This document shows positions 47,301 through 54,047 of a DNA stretch of 64,000 nt, piece after piece. This DNA is from MFD04716-140 sp963703125 (lineage in GTDB: Bacteria > Bacteroidota > Bacteroidia > Flavobacteriales > Flavobacteriaceae), in contig OY969790.1 in NCBI GenBank assembly GCA_963703125.1, positions 2,976,001-3,040,000 on the forward strand, in the 5' to 3' direction. Under the pieces are notes generated by a model. That model was not told the origin of the DNA. It worked only from the letters and a program-made list of their open reading frames with translations, and ran no database searches. Numbering within the stretch: the first letter of the stretch is position 1; every line of letters starts with the position of its first letter. A program made the position numbers and the translations under genes.

Positions 47301-50300
47301 GGAAAAAGAATGGCTTCCAATAACGGCCCCCGATTCCGATCTGGCAACGTATAGGACCATAGATCTGGAAGCTGCTACACGTGATTATTACAAAAACCAC
47401 TTGGATTATAGCGGCGACTTTCCCAATCTTACCGGAACTGACGTGAACCCCTACTCCCAAAAACTCTTTGAGCCCTCCCCATTAAATAGGGTCTTGAAAC
47501 AGGCGGCTCCTGGGGAAGCCTGGAAACTGAACGCCACTGGAGAAGACCATAGCATCGAGTTCGAATATTTGGCGAATACCCATGACCCTATGAATGTTTC
47601 GGATGCAAGCAAGGACAACGTGCGGCTCTTCGAGGTCAATTTTGCCGACCCTCAGAACACGGAAGCCCCCGGACTTCAACTCAACGGGTACTACGCCCAA
47701 GGCCAGCTTTACAAAACGGTCACCAAAGATGAAAACCATGTGGCGGCGGATGGGAAACTGCACACCACCGAGGAGTTTACCGACAAGCAAGGACGTGTGG
47801 TGCTAAAAAGGACGTACGCCAATGTCGGGTCGCCGAGCGAAGTCGAGGCGCACGACACCTACTACGTCTACGACGATTATGGGAACCTCACCTATGTACT
47901 GCCCCCAAAAGTCACCACCGTTGATGTGAGCCAAATTGAATTGGACGAACTCTGTTACCAATATGTGTACGACCGGCGCAACCGCTTGGTGGAAAAGAAG
48001 ATTCCGGGCAAAGGATGGGAATATATCGTCTACAACAAATTGGATCAACCCATTATGACACAGGACGCCAACCAAGCCGCCAAGTCGCCCAAGGAATGGC
48101 TCTTTACCAAGTACGATGCCTTTGGACGTGTGGCCTATACAGGCAAGGCGACCAGCGCAACCACCGTTACAAGGGAAGATATCCAAGGAGAGGTCGACGG
48201 ACTTTCAGTTGACCTATGGGTCGTCCCAAGCGGTACTTCTACCAATTTTGGAAGTACAGATGTATACTACGGAAATGGTGCCTACCCAACGGGCAGTACA
48301 ACGCAGGCGGTGTTGAGCGAAGTTCTGACCATTAACTATTATGACGATTATGATTTTCTGGCCAGCGAAACGGGCATGGACCTCCCCAGCTCCGTATTTG
48401 GAAAAAACCTGGAAAACTATAACAATGCCAACAAAATTAGGACCAAGGGCCTACCAACGGGCAGCAAGGTCAAAGTGCTTGAAACAAGCAATTGGATCAC
48501 CTCCGTTACCGGATATGATGATAAGGGGCGTGCCGTTTATGGGAAGTCCAAAAACGATTATTTGGCGACCTTGGACGTTTCTGAGACCCAGTTGGACTTT
48601 ATCGGGAAACCCCTAAAGACCAAGACCGTGCATACCCGAAACGGGAACACGATGGCAACAATTGACAACTTTACCTACGACCATGTGGGAAGGCTATTGG
48701 CCCAGACACAATGTATTGGTGATGAAACTTTGGGCGACACCTGTGCGGGAAGTGGTAGTTCTGCCCCGGCAGACCTTCCGTTGAGCGGTACGATAGTCAA
48801 CTCCCAAGTGGCTACCAACAGCATTACAGTGACCAATGCGACCCTTTCACCAGGCGCCCATTTGTACATTGACGGCACAGGAGGTGCCCAAGAACTTATC
48901 GTGTACAACGAGTATGACGAACTGGGGCAATTGAAACATAAAAAAGTAGGTGGAGCCCCGGGCATTGATTACCAAGGTACCGTTGGACTTCAAACAGTGG
49001 ATTATTTCTATAATGTGCGGGGATGGCTCAAGACCATCAACGCGGATCAAAATACGGACAACGACCTTTTCGACTTTACGCTGAGGTACAATGATCCTAC
49101 CAGCGGTACGCCCCTGTTCAACGGCAATATTAGCCAGACCCTTTGGGATACCCAAAGTGTGAACCCGATTCCTCCTGACAACGATGTCAGTAATATGTAT
49201 ACCTATGGCTACGATGCATTGAACCGCATCATAAGTGCCACAGATAATACAGGGCATTACCATCTTAATAACGTTGGCTATGACAAGAACGGGAATATCC
49301 AAGAACTGGAACGTTTAGGACATACGGTACAGAACCCAAACCAAAACGTTACCGGTAACTTTGGTATCATGGACGACCTGGTCTATGCCTATACAGGAAA
49401 CCAACTAACATCGGTAACGGACACGGGGGCCGGTACGGGATTCCTGGACGGCAACCCTGGAGGGACCGATTATTTCTATGACACCAACGGTAACATGATA
49501 TCCGATGGCAACAAGAAGATTACGGATATAGACTACAATTATCTGAACCTTCCTACAAAAATTACGATCAACGGTAATGGCCATAATGGTACAATTGACT
49601 ATATTTACGGTGCAACGGGTATAAAATTGAAAAAGATAGCCACAGAAGGGACTGCCATAACGACCGAATATGCGGGTAATTACATCTATGAGAACGGCGT
49701 TCTGAAGGAATTTGCACATCCGGAGGGCTATGTGGAACCGGATGGTCAAGGCGGTTATGACTACGTATACAATTATGTAGATCACTTGGGGAATATCAGG
49801 CTCGCGTATTCCGACCTTGACGGTAACGGCACCATAGATTCTAATACCGAGATTTTACAGGAAAGGAACTACTACCCCTTCGGCCTCGAACACAAAGGAT
49901 ACAATAATGTGATTGTTGGTACAGAGAACAACTATAGAACTTTTCAAGGGCAGGAAATAGATAAAGAACTAGGATTAAACTGGTTGTCCTTTAAATATAG
50001 GAATTATGACCCCGCCATAGGCCGATTTGTACAAATAGACCCGTTAAGTGAAAGCTTCTCACACCAGTCACATTATAATTTTGCAGAGAACGAGGTCATT
50101 AGAGGTTATGAACTTGAGGGTCTTGAAAAAGTAAATTCTAATGATGGTGCTAGAGCAACTGAAGGAACGAGGGGAAGATATGAGGCTGATGTAAATACCA
50201 GGACAATAGGTTTTGGTCTCAGGCATCCTGTAATAGCTACTAAAATAGGAGAGGCAAATAAATCGTCTAATATATCTTCAAGTGCTTCAAGGTTTGCTTC

Positions 50301-50817
50301 TAGAGGAGCGACCAACGAATCTCCAAATTCAGTATTGAATTATGGTGCTGGAAATGAAGGTGGTGAAGTTAATGCCTTCAGGCATACACTTTGGCAGGCA
50401 AAAGTTAGTGGAGATTATGGGGAGAGCATAGCTAAGCAAGTAGGTGCGGCCCATGAGAATAATCCGGAGGCAGATACAAGTCAACGGACATTTGATACAA
50501 GAGCATCTGCAGATGAAACTACAGACTTGTTAAATAACGAAATAGGAAGAGGGATAGGTGCGGAGAATTCCGGGGATACGATGCTTCAATTAGCGGATAA
50601 GGTCTTAGATACATTTAAGAAGGATGGACTGTATACTGTAACAGAGGGTAAAGACGGTAAGTTTAATATTAGCAGAACAAATATTACAGATAAGCAATAT
50701 AATGCTTTAAAGAAACGCTTTGCCGAATTAAATAATACGGGAAGAACCGCCGAAGAACAGCAGAAAGAAGATAAAGGCCGGGAACGTAGAGACCCGGGAA
50801 GATTTGGAGAATTTTAA
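44365..50817 (+). CDS. Giant RHS protein with DUF6443 and a C-terminal DUF6973-like toxin domain
   Basis: 2150 aa. A signal peptide (about 1-30) is followed by Ig-like/PKD repeats (about 35-890) rich in Gly/Thr with Cys pairs (RCGNGTVQLSAVPGSNANQI, KCGPSAFTFTATPGTNSNSI). DUF6443 begins at NYIYTRTYQKSASEMI (about 902). YD repeats cover about 1000-1850, and the RHS core TFQGQEIDKELGLNWLSFKY plus GRFVQIDPLSE lies at about 1858-1915. The last 235 residues differ: EVNAFRHTLWQAKVSGDYGE, AAHENNP and ETTDLLNNEIGRGIG match the DUF6973 pattern seen at toxin ends. RHS shells enclose such toxins and release them after self-cleavage. A small lipoprotein gene 8 bases downstream is the likely immunity gene. 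Confidence 0.88.
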   Translation: MKNIDKSQWRRSLTILSIFLILSGINGVSAQQLSGPTNVQTGIAYTYQIQYNPVINPSWTATGGTISGTPTSSASITWNQTGSRFVRVSFSNGSTSYNLELAVTVTNPPPAAPSNPTISLNGCGQATLQRVGTPPSGVTWYWQGKTSSEFFITKGSGSTFNANEGSGTYYIKARKSTGEWSINSGSVSVTIAQLTGGTINTAAPTICYGGTPSSLTSSAPAGGTGGSYSYQWQYASFGSGTWVDIPGAQAEGYSPQGTLTASRSYRRKVTCSTQTQYSNTVDVTVHPQVLTPNVTSGQRCGNGTVQLSAVPGSNANQIRWYNVSTGGTKITTGVSGNTLSFTTPALSVTTTYYAESYDSNSGCFSSTRIPVQASINPVPGLATASNPDPKCGPSAFTFTATPGTNSNSIKWYTAQSGGTLKYTGANYSTPTALPVGNTTYYAASYNTTTLCEDSQRVAVTAIVYASPPPTPIIEQITLPNCSEPNGSFIISNYNGSLYTYDISPSTGVSLQGALVSAPSAVYSIKAISISGSCESNIETVNLNGFDGPSAPPEPILINSVDPACVNAKGSFEIQNYSSGNIYTISPSVGVLGPDANGIVVAPANTYSVTSRLANTSCISSADTITINGVTIPCGSAQCSIEETTVDTLYFGPNAQNIPWTVVGNTECDLQITQKPNWIVQANVQLDNRNVNFISEANTLGDMEDIILVQQLGGQSKTITVFRGHGPNYPGNPDAPIIDLNDCSQKTLNASPNRPSDEAWFWQGKNDQSMSESLPATEPYTVDEADGDGFYYIRAKKNGNWSTKATGVYVTIKAIPEVPTLVIMQPSCLTELGTITVTNLIPGNQVSFNNGGTFENPGLFSKSGFDAGNHTVIVRNSDGCESQGTIAVVNQAPLNDCGGVSYLGHNYIYTRTYQKSASEMISEESLDQNNFDFFTESGGVVQQITYFDGLGRPLQQIGIDQSPSSNDIVTHIGYDDYGRMEKEWLPITAPDSDLATYRTIDLEAATRDYYKNHLDYSGDFPNLTGTDVNPYSQKLFEPSPLNRVLKQAAPGEAWKLNATGEDHSIEFEYLANTHDPMNVSDASKDNVRLFEVNFADPQNTEAPGLQLNGYYAQGQLYKTVTKDENHVAADGKLHTTEEFTDKQGRVVLKRTYANVGSPSEVEAHDTYYVYDDYGNLTYVLPPKVTTVDVSQIELDELCYQYVYDRRNRLVEKKIPGKGWEYIVYNKLDQPIMTQDANQAAKSPKEWLFTKYDAFGRVAYTGKATSATTVTREDIQGEVDGLSVDLWVVPSGTSTNFGSTDVYYGNGAYPTGSTTQAVLSEVLTINYYDDYDFLASETGMDLPSSVFGKNLENYNNANKIRTKGLPTGSKVKVLETSNWITSVTGYDDKGRAVYGKSKNDYLATLDVSETQLDFIGKPLKTKTVHTRNGNTMATIDNFTYDHVGRLLAQTQCIGDETLGDTCAGSGSSAPADLPLSGTIVNSQVATNSITVTNATLSPGAHLYIDGTGGAQELIVYNEYDELGQLKHKKVGGAPGIDYQGTVGLQTVDYFYNVRGWLKTINADQNTDNDLFDFTLRYNDPTSGTPLFNGNISQTLWDTQSVNPIPPDNDVSNMYTYGYDALNRIISATDNTGHYHLNNVGYDKNGNIQELERLGHTVQNPNQNVTGNFGIMDDLVYAYTGNQLTSVTDTGAGTGFLDGNPGGTDYFYDTNGNMISDGNKKITDIDYNYLNLPTKITINGNGHNGTIDYIYGATGIKLKKIATEGTAITTEYAGNYIYENGVLKEFAHPEGYVEPDGQGGYDYVYNYVDHLGNIRLAYSDLDGNGTIDSNTEILQERNYYPFGLEHKGYNNVIVGTENNYRTFQGQEIDKELGLNWLSFKYRNYDPAIGRFVQIDPLSESFSHQSHYNFAENEVIRGYELEGLEKVNSNDGARATEGTRGRYEADVNTRTIGFGLRHPVIATKIGEANKSSNISSSASRFASRGATNESPNSVLNYGAGNEGGEVNAFRHTLWQAKVSGDYGESIAKQVGAAHENNPEADTSQRTFDTRASADETTDLLNNEIGRGIGAENSGDTMLQLADKVLDTFKKDGLYTVTEGKDGKFNISRTNITDKQYNALKKRFAELNNTGRTAEEQQKEDKGRERRDPGRFGEF

Positions 50818-50825
50818 TTTAAAAC

Positions 50826-51260
50826 ATGAAAAAAGCATCATTACTATTGTTCTTGTGTGTTTCTATAATAAACTGTGGTACTGATGTTTTTTCCTTGGAA
50901 TCTGTTGTTGAAAATCAGTATAAAAAATGTTCAGATAAGGAGAATTGCCTTTTGGATCTAAATCAAGCTATAAATTTTGATTGGGATAACCTTTACTGTT
51001 TTAATGAAGGTATTACCAATATTGCTGTAAGCAAAGCAATAGGGTTCGAATATTTAGGGGATAAGGATTTATCTAGACTGATTTTGATTACTAAAGATGA
51101 AAAAATAGTATATGAGCAAAAGCAAGCGATAAACTATGATAAACCTTACAAGATAGATTTTTATGGGCAGCAGTATAATTATACTCCTTCGAATGCAAAG
51201 TTCCTAGTTACTAAAGATAAAGAACGGAACATTTACTTGTTGACACCTATTGAGCGGTAA
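50826..51260 (+). CDS. Small lipoprotein, candidate immunity protein for the RHS toxin
   Basis: 144 aa. The signal MKKASLLLFLCVSIINC ends in a lipobox. The mature part (VENQYKKCSDKENCLLDLNQ, FNEGITNIAVSKAIGFEY, LSRLILITKDEKIVYEQK) is soluble and matches no family known to me. It starts 8 bases after the RHS stop, is AT-rich like the RHS toxin end and unlike the RHS shell, and has no other partner. Position behind a variable toxin end is the usual place of an immunity gene. Membrane anchoring would suit a toxin that acts in the periplasm or at the membrane. Confidence 0.7.
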   Translation: MKKASLLLFLCVSIINCGTDVFSLESVVENQYKKCSDKENCLLDLNQAINFDWDNLYCFNEGITNIAVSKAIGFEYLGDKDLSRLILITKDEKIVYEQKQAINYDKPYKIDFYGQQYNYTPSNAKFLVTKDKERNIYLLTPIER

Positions 51261-51264
51261 GGGC

Positions 51265-52002
51265 CTATTTGGTCGTTGTTGTTTTTGAGTTTATTGTAAT
51301 TGACGTAATTATTAGGCTCACCAAAAACCCAGAAATTAATGATGCAACTATATTCCCATAAAATTTAAAATCAATACCATCCTTGAATCGCAGGATTAAG
51401 ATTATAGTTGTTAGAAATATTATTGTCCCCCAATAAGAGAATCTAATAGAATCATGGTTTTTAAGTTGATTTTTAGGCATTTTGTAAATAAAGAATAAAA
51501 TGAATACGCCGCCTATTACAGTACTCAAATGCTGCAAAATATTATAGATTGGTATTCTCGCGATTAAAATGTCTATATGTTCTTTTAGCCATGGCAACGA
51601 TTCAACAAAGTAACCGCCGTTATGTGTAAAACTATCCCATAGTAGATGGGATAGTGTCCCGAGAATAATAGATGATATTATCTTTAGCCAGTCATTTTTA
51701 AAACGACTATTCCAAGCAAAATCTTGGAACTTAATAAATCTAATTTTGAAAAAATAAGGCAAATTATTGATTAGGTCATTCCTTACTATATTGTGAAATA
51801 TAAATAGTAGGACTAGGGACAATGGTAAATCAAACCATAAAACACCTGACAAATTATGACCATATTCTGCACTTATACGCATCCTGATGAAATACTCAAA
51901 ATCAGGGATCATACTGCCAAGAATCAATCCAGATGCTGAAAAATATTTTTTGTTTAAGGTTAAGGGAAGGACAATTGCTGGGTGAGAGAAAGTAAATGGC
52001 AT
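51265..52002 (-). CDS. DUF4184 family membrane protein
   Basis: 245 aa. It opens MPFTFSHPAIVLPL, the DUF4184 signature, then ASGLILGSMIPDFEYFIRM and further on LGTLSHLLWDSFTHNGGYFV with a conserved HxxxD-type motif, and ends with several membrane helices. DUF4184 proteins resemble membrane-bound metal-dependent hydrolases (YdjM-like). It is transcribed with the XRE gene (5-base gap). AT-rich. Confidence 0.85.
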   Translation of the reverse strand: MPFTFSHPAIVLPLTLNKKYFSASGLILGSMIPDFEYFIRMRISAEYGHNLSGVLWFDLPLSLVLLFIFHNIVRNDLINNLPYFFKIRFIKFQDFAWNSRFKNDWLKIISSIILGTLSHLLWDSFTHNGGYFVESLPWLKEHIDILIARIPIYNILQHLSTVIGGVFILFFIYKMPKNQLKNHDSIRFSYWGTIIFLTTIILILRFKDGIDFKFYGNIVASLISGFLVSLIITSITINSKTTTTK

Positions 52003-52007
52003 TTTAA

Positions 52008-52373
52008 TTAAAGTGCGGCTACGTTCTTGTTAAAAAAGTCCTTGAACTTTGATTTGGTAAGCATGCTATCGATGATGCGGAACAGGGCTTTCTTGTCCTC
52101 TTCTTCCAACTGCTGAATCAAGTTGATACGCTCGGAAACCGATTTATCCACGATACTGACTTCCTCGGGAACATCGCCCGACATATGCACGAGCTCGTCA
52201 AGGGTAACGCCAAAATACCTCGCCAGCTTGTCTGCCACCTCGATGGAAACATCTCGCTCTCCCTTTTCCATTTTAGAATAGTTGGAAGGGTGCACGCCTA
52301 CGGCGTTGGCTACTTCCTTCTGCAACAATCCCTTTTGTTCCCTGTAAACCTTTAAATTATCTGCTATGTTCAT
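52008..52373 (-). CDS. XRE-family transcriptional regulator
   Basis: 121 aa. The helix-turn-helix covers residues 4-60 (NLKVYREQKGLLQKEVANAV, HPSNYSKMEKGERDVSIEVA). The C-terminal part VSERINLIQQLEEEDKKALF is a short dimer helix region common in small flavobacterial XRE regulators. A near-ideal promoter lies just upstream (52395-52425), back to back with a rightward promoter, so the protein may control both. Confidence 0.9.
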   Translation of the reverse strand: MNIADNLKVYREQKGLLQKEVANAVGVHPSNYSKMEKGERDVSIEVADKLARYFGVTLDELVHMSGDVPEEVSIVDKSVSERINLIQQLEEEDKKALFRIIDSMLTKSKFKDFFNKNVAAL

Positions 52374-52394
52374 TGTTTACTGTACGATACATTG

Positions 52395-52425
52395 CAAAAA
52401 TAGTCAAATCGTATATTTTTATCAA
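52395..52425 (-). promoter_or_regulatory. Bacteroidetes-type promoter for the XRE gene
   Basis: On the minus strand TTG (52425-52423) is followed by 20 bases and TATTTTTG (52402-52395), an exact TAnnTTTG -7 box. The ATG lies 22 bases downstream at 52373, which gives a short leader. Confidence 0.7.
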
Positions 52426-52452
52426 CATAATAATCAATATGAATATTTATAG

Positions 52453-52483
52453 TTGTCAATACGGAATCTAATAGGTAGCTTTG
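52453..52483 (+). promoter_or_regulatory. Bacteroidetes-type promoter, rightward
   Basis: TTG at 52453-52455, a 20-base spacer, and TAGCTTTG at 52476-52483, an exact TAnnTTTG box. It points to the truncated ORF starting at 52517. The two divergent promoters lie about 30 bases apart, a natural place for the XRE regulator to bind. Confidence 0.7.
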
Positions 52484-52516
52484 CAGTAGTCAGATTGTCT
52501 AAAAATAAATTAAACT

Positions 52517-52675
52517 ATGCTGAACACGTCCAACCCGAACAACTACGAATACACCAACGAACATTTTGAGATCCACCCCCAGCTGGCGCAAGCAGTACTC
52601 AAGGCTAGCGCGAGCCCCAGCTGGCGCGAGCCCCCGCTAGCGCGAGCATCTTTCTGCTCGTGCCGTCAAGAGTAA
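52517..52675 (+). pseudogene. Gene fragment cut by REP-like repeats
   Basis: A 52-codon frame behind a good promoter. The first 30 residues (MLNTSNPNNYEYTNEHFEIH and PQLAQAVLKA) look like a normal protein start. The rest (SPSWREPPLARASFCSCRQE) is translated REP-like palindrome, and the frame then stops. The original gene downstream is missing. Family unknown. Confidence 0.5.
52631..52672 (+). repeat. REP-like palindromic repeat, copy A
   Basis: CCCCCGCTAGCGCGAGCATC continues to TTTCTGCTCGTGCCGTCAAGAG. The hairpin arms are GCGAGCA and TGCTCGT. A degenerate partial copy (GCTAGCGCGAGCCCCAGCTG) lies just upstream at 52609-52628. The same sequence recurs at 52758 and, inverted, at 53474, around the RAYT gene. 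Confidence 0.8.
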
Positions 52676-52703
52676 ATTAAAACACCAAGCACTGAAAATA
52701 AAT

Positions 52704-52734
52704 AAAGAACCACGGCAGAAAGTCGTGGTTCTTT
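52704..52734. terminator. Hairpin terminator, possibly bidirectional
   Basis: A perfect 11-bp stem, AAAGAACCACG (52704-52714) and CGTGGTTCTTT (52724-52734), with a 9-base loop. The downstream T run is short, so efficiency is uncertain. Confidence 0.55.
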
Positions 52735-52757
52735 GCTGTACAACAACAACCAAATCG

Positions 52758-52796
52758 CCCCGCTAGCGCGAGCATCTTGCTCGTGCCGTCAAGAGT
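52758..52796 (+). repeat. REP-like palindromic repeat, copy B
   Basis: CCCCGCTAGCGCGAGCATCT continues to TGCTCGTGCCGTCAAGAGT. Nearly identical to copy A but with a 3-base shorter loop. It lies 78 bases upstream of the RAYT start. Confidence 0.8.
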
Positions 52797-52874
52797 GAGC
52801 GACAAGAATTTAGAAATATAAATAAGTAAGAAGCCACGAAATCAATATCTTGGTTTTTGTATTTTTAGAATTCG

Positions 52875-53441
52875 ATGAGCAGAAAATACAAGTTTCAAAA
52901 CCCTACGGCGGCTTACTTTGTAAGTTTTGCAACAGTCTATTGGTTGGATGTTTTTACAAGACAGGAATATTTTTCAATCTTAGAAGAAGCGGTAACGTAT
53001 TGCCGTGCTGAAAAAGGCATGCAGGTATTTGCCTATTGCTTTATGCCCAGCCATGTTCATTTTGTTTTCAGGTCAGACCATGAAGATCCTTCGGGTCTGT
53101 TAAGAGATTTCAAGGGTTTCACGGCTAGAAAATTGATAAAGGCAATTGAAGACAACCCACAAGAAAGCAGAAAAGAATGGTTGCTTTGGATGATGGAAAG
53201 GGCTGGTAAAAAGAAAAGCAACGTAAGTAAAAGGCAGTTTTGGCAGCAACATAACAAACCAATAGAATTGTGGAGTGGTAAAGTAATAAAACAAAAAATT
53301 GATTATATACACAACAATCCTGTTGAGCAGGGCTTTGTTACCAATTCCATAGACTGGAAATATAGCAGTGCTAGAAACTATGCAGAAGATGAAACGGTTT
53401 TGAAAATTGATAATGTAGGTATGCACTTGGGCATGATGTAA
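52875..53441 (+). CDS. REP-associated tyrosine transposase (RAYT, IS200/Y1-like)
   Basis: 188 aa. The metal-binding HUH motif is MPSHVHFVF (near residue 60). The catalytic Tyr is in IDYIHNNPVEQGFV (near 139), a RAYT hallmark, together with FWQQHNKPIELWS and WKYSSARNY. RAYTs cut and join single-stranded DNA at REP hairpins and are usually single-copy, domesticated genes. REP-like palindromes lie upstream (direct) and downstream (inverted), as expected for a REP-RAYT unit. Confidence 0.9.
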   Translation: MSRKYKFQNPTAAYFVSFATVYWLDVFTRQEYFSILEEAVTYCRAEKGMQVFAYCFMPSHVHFVFRSDHEDPSGLLRDFKGFTARKLIKAIEDNPQESRKEWLLWMMERAGKKKSNVSKRQFWQQHNKPIELWSGKVIKQKIDYIHNNPVEQGFVTNSIDWKYSSARNYAEDETVLKIDNVGMHLGMM

Positions 53442-53460
53442 CAATGACGGTAACGAAGCT

Positions 53461-53832
53461 ATGTCATGGCTTGGGCACGAGCAAGATGCTCTCGCCAGCG
53501 GGGGACATTCGGCGAAGACCGTACTAGGTCAGATCATGAACGAACCAGGGTCTAGAAGGGAAAATATGATGGCTATATTTAAAAATGCCGCCAAGATCGG
53601 TTCAAGGAGCAAAAATCTTAAATTTTGGAAAACGGGCAATCATGCCATAGAACTATATTCCGAAAAGTTTCTTTGGAACAAGATAAACTACATTCACAAC
53701 AATCCCATTGAAGAAAGTTTTGTTGCAAAACCAGAACACTGGTTGTATTCTTCTGCCTCGAATTATGTTGAAGAAGAATCCATTTTGCCCGAAGTCTATG
53801 TATTGCCCCAAATGATGAATACCATAGATTAA
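53461..53832 (+). pseudogene. Truncated second RAYT gene (C-terminal half)
   Basis: The 123-codon frame begins inside the inverted REP copy. From about residue 20 it aligns with the intact RAYT: SAKTVLGQIMNEPGSRRENM matches TARKLIKAIEDNPQESRKEW, then FWKTGNHAIELYSEKF and INYIHNNPIEESFV (catalytic Tyr kept) and WLYSSASNYVEEE. The N-terminal half with the HUH motif is missing, so it is inactive on its own. Confidence 0.8.
53474..53504 (-). repeat. REP-like palindromic repeat, copy C (inverted)
   Basis: GGCACGAGCAAGATGCTCTC followed by GCCAGCGGGGG is the reverse complement of copies A and B with a few changes. It lies 32 bases after the RAYT stop and marks the junction to the truncated RAYT. 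Confidence 0.75.
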
Positions 53833-53839
53833 ATTTCCG

Positions 53840-53859
53840 CAGCAGTGCAACTACTGCTG
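53840..53859. terminator. Possible hairpin terminator
   Basis: CAGCAGT-GCAACT-ACTGCTG, a perfect 7-bp stem just after the truncated RAYT stop, extended by CCG/CGG on the outside with mismatch. No clear T run. Confidence 0.35.
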
Positions 53860-54047
53860 AGCGGTATAAGGTCTGTAAAATGATGAACAATTAAATGATT
53901 TTCTTTCAATGGGGCCTGGATATGATTTTACAAACAGTAACATACATGCTCTTCAACGAAAATCCGCACATTTTGTAGTTTAAATAGTACAAAAAAGCCA
54001 AAAACGGTGTATTTTGTGTAGGCCTAATCTTAACCGATCCTAACTGC

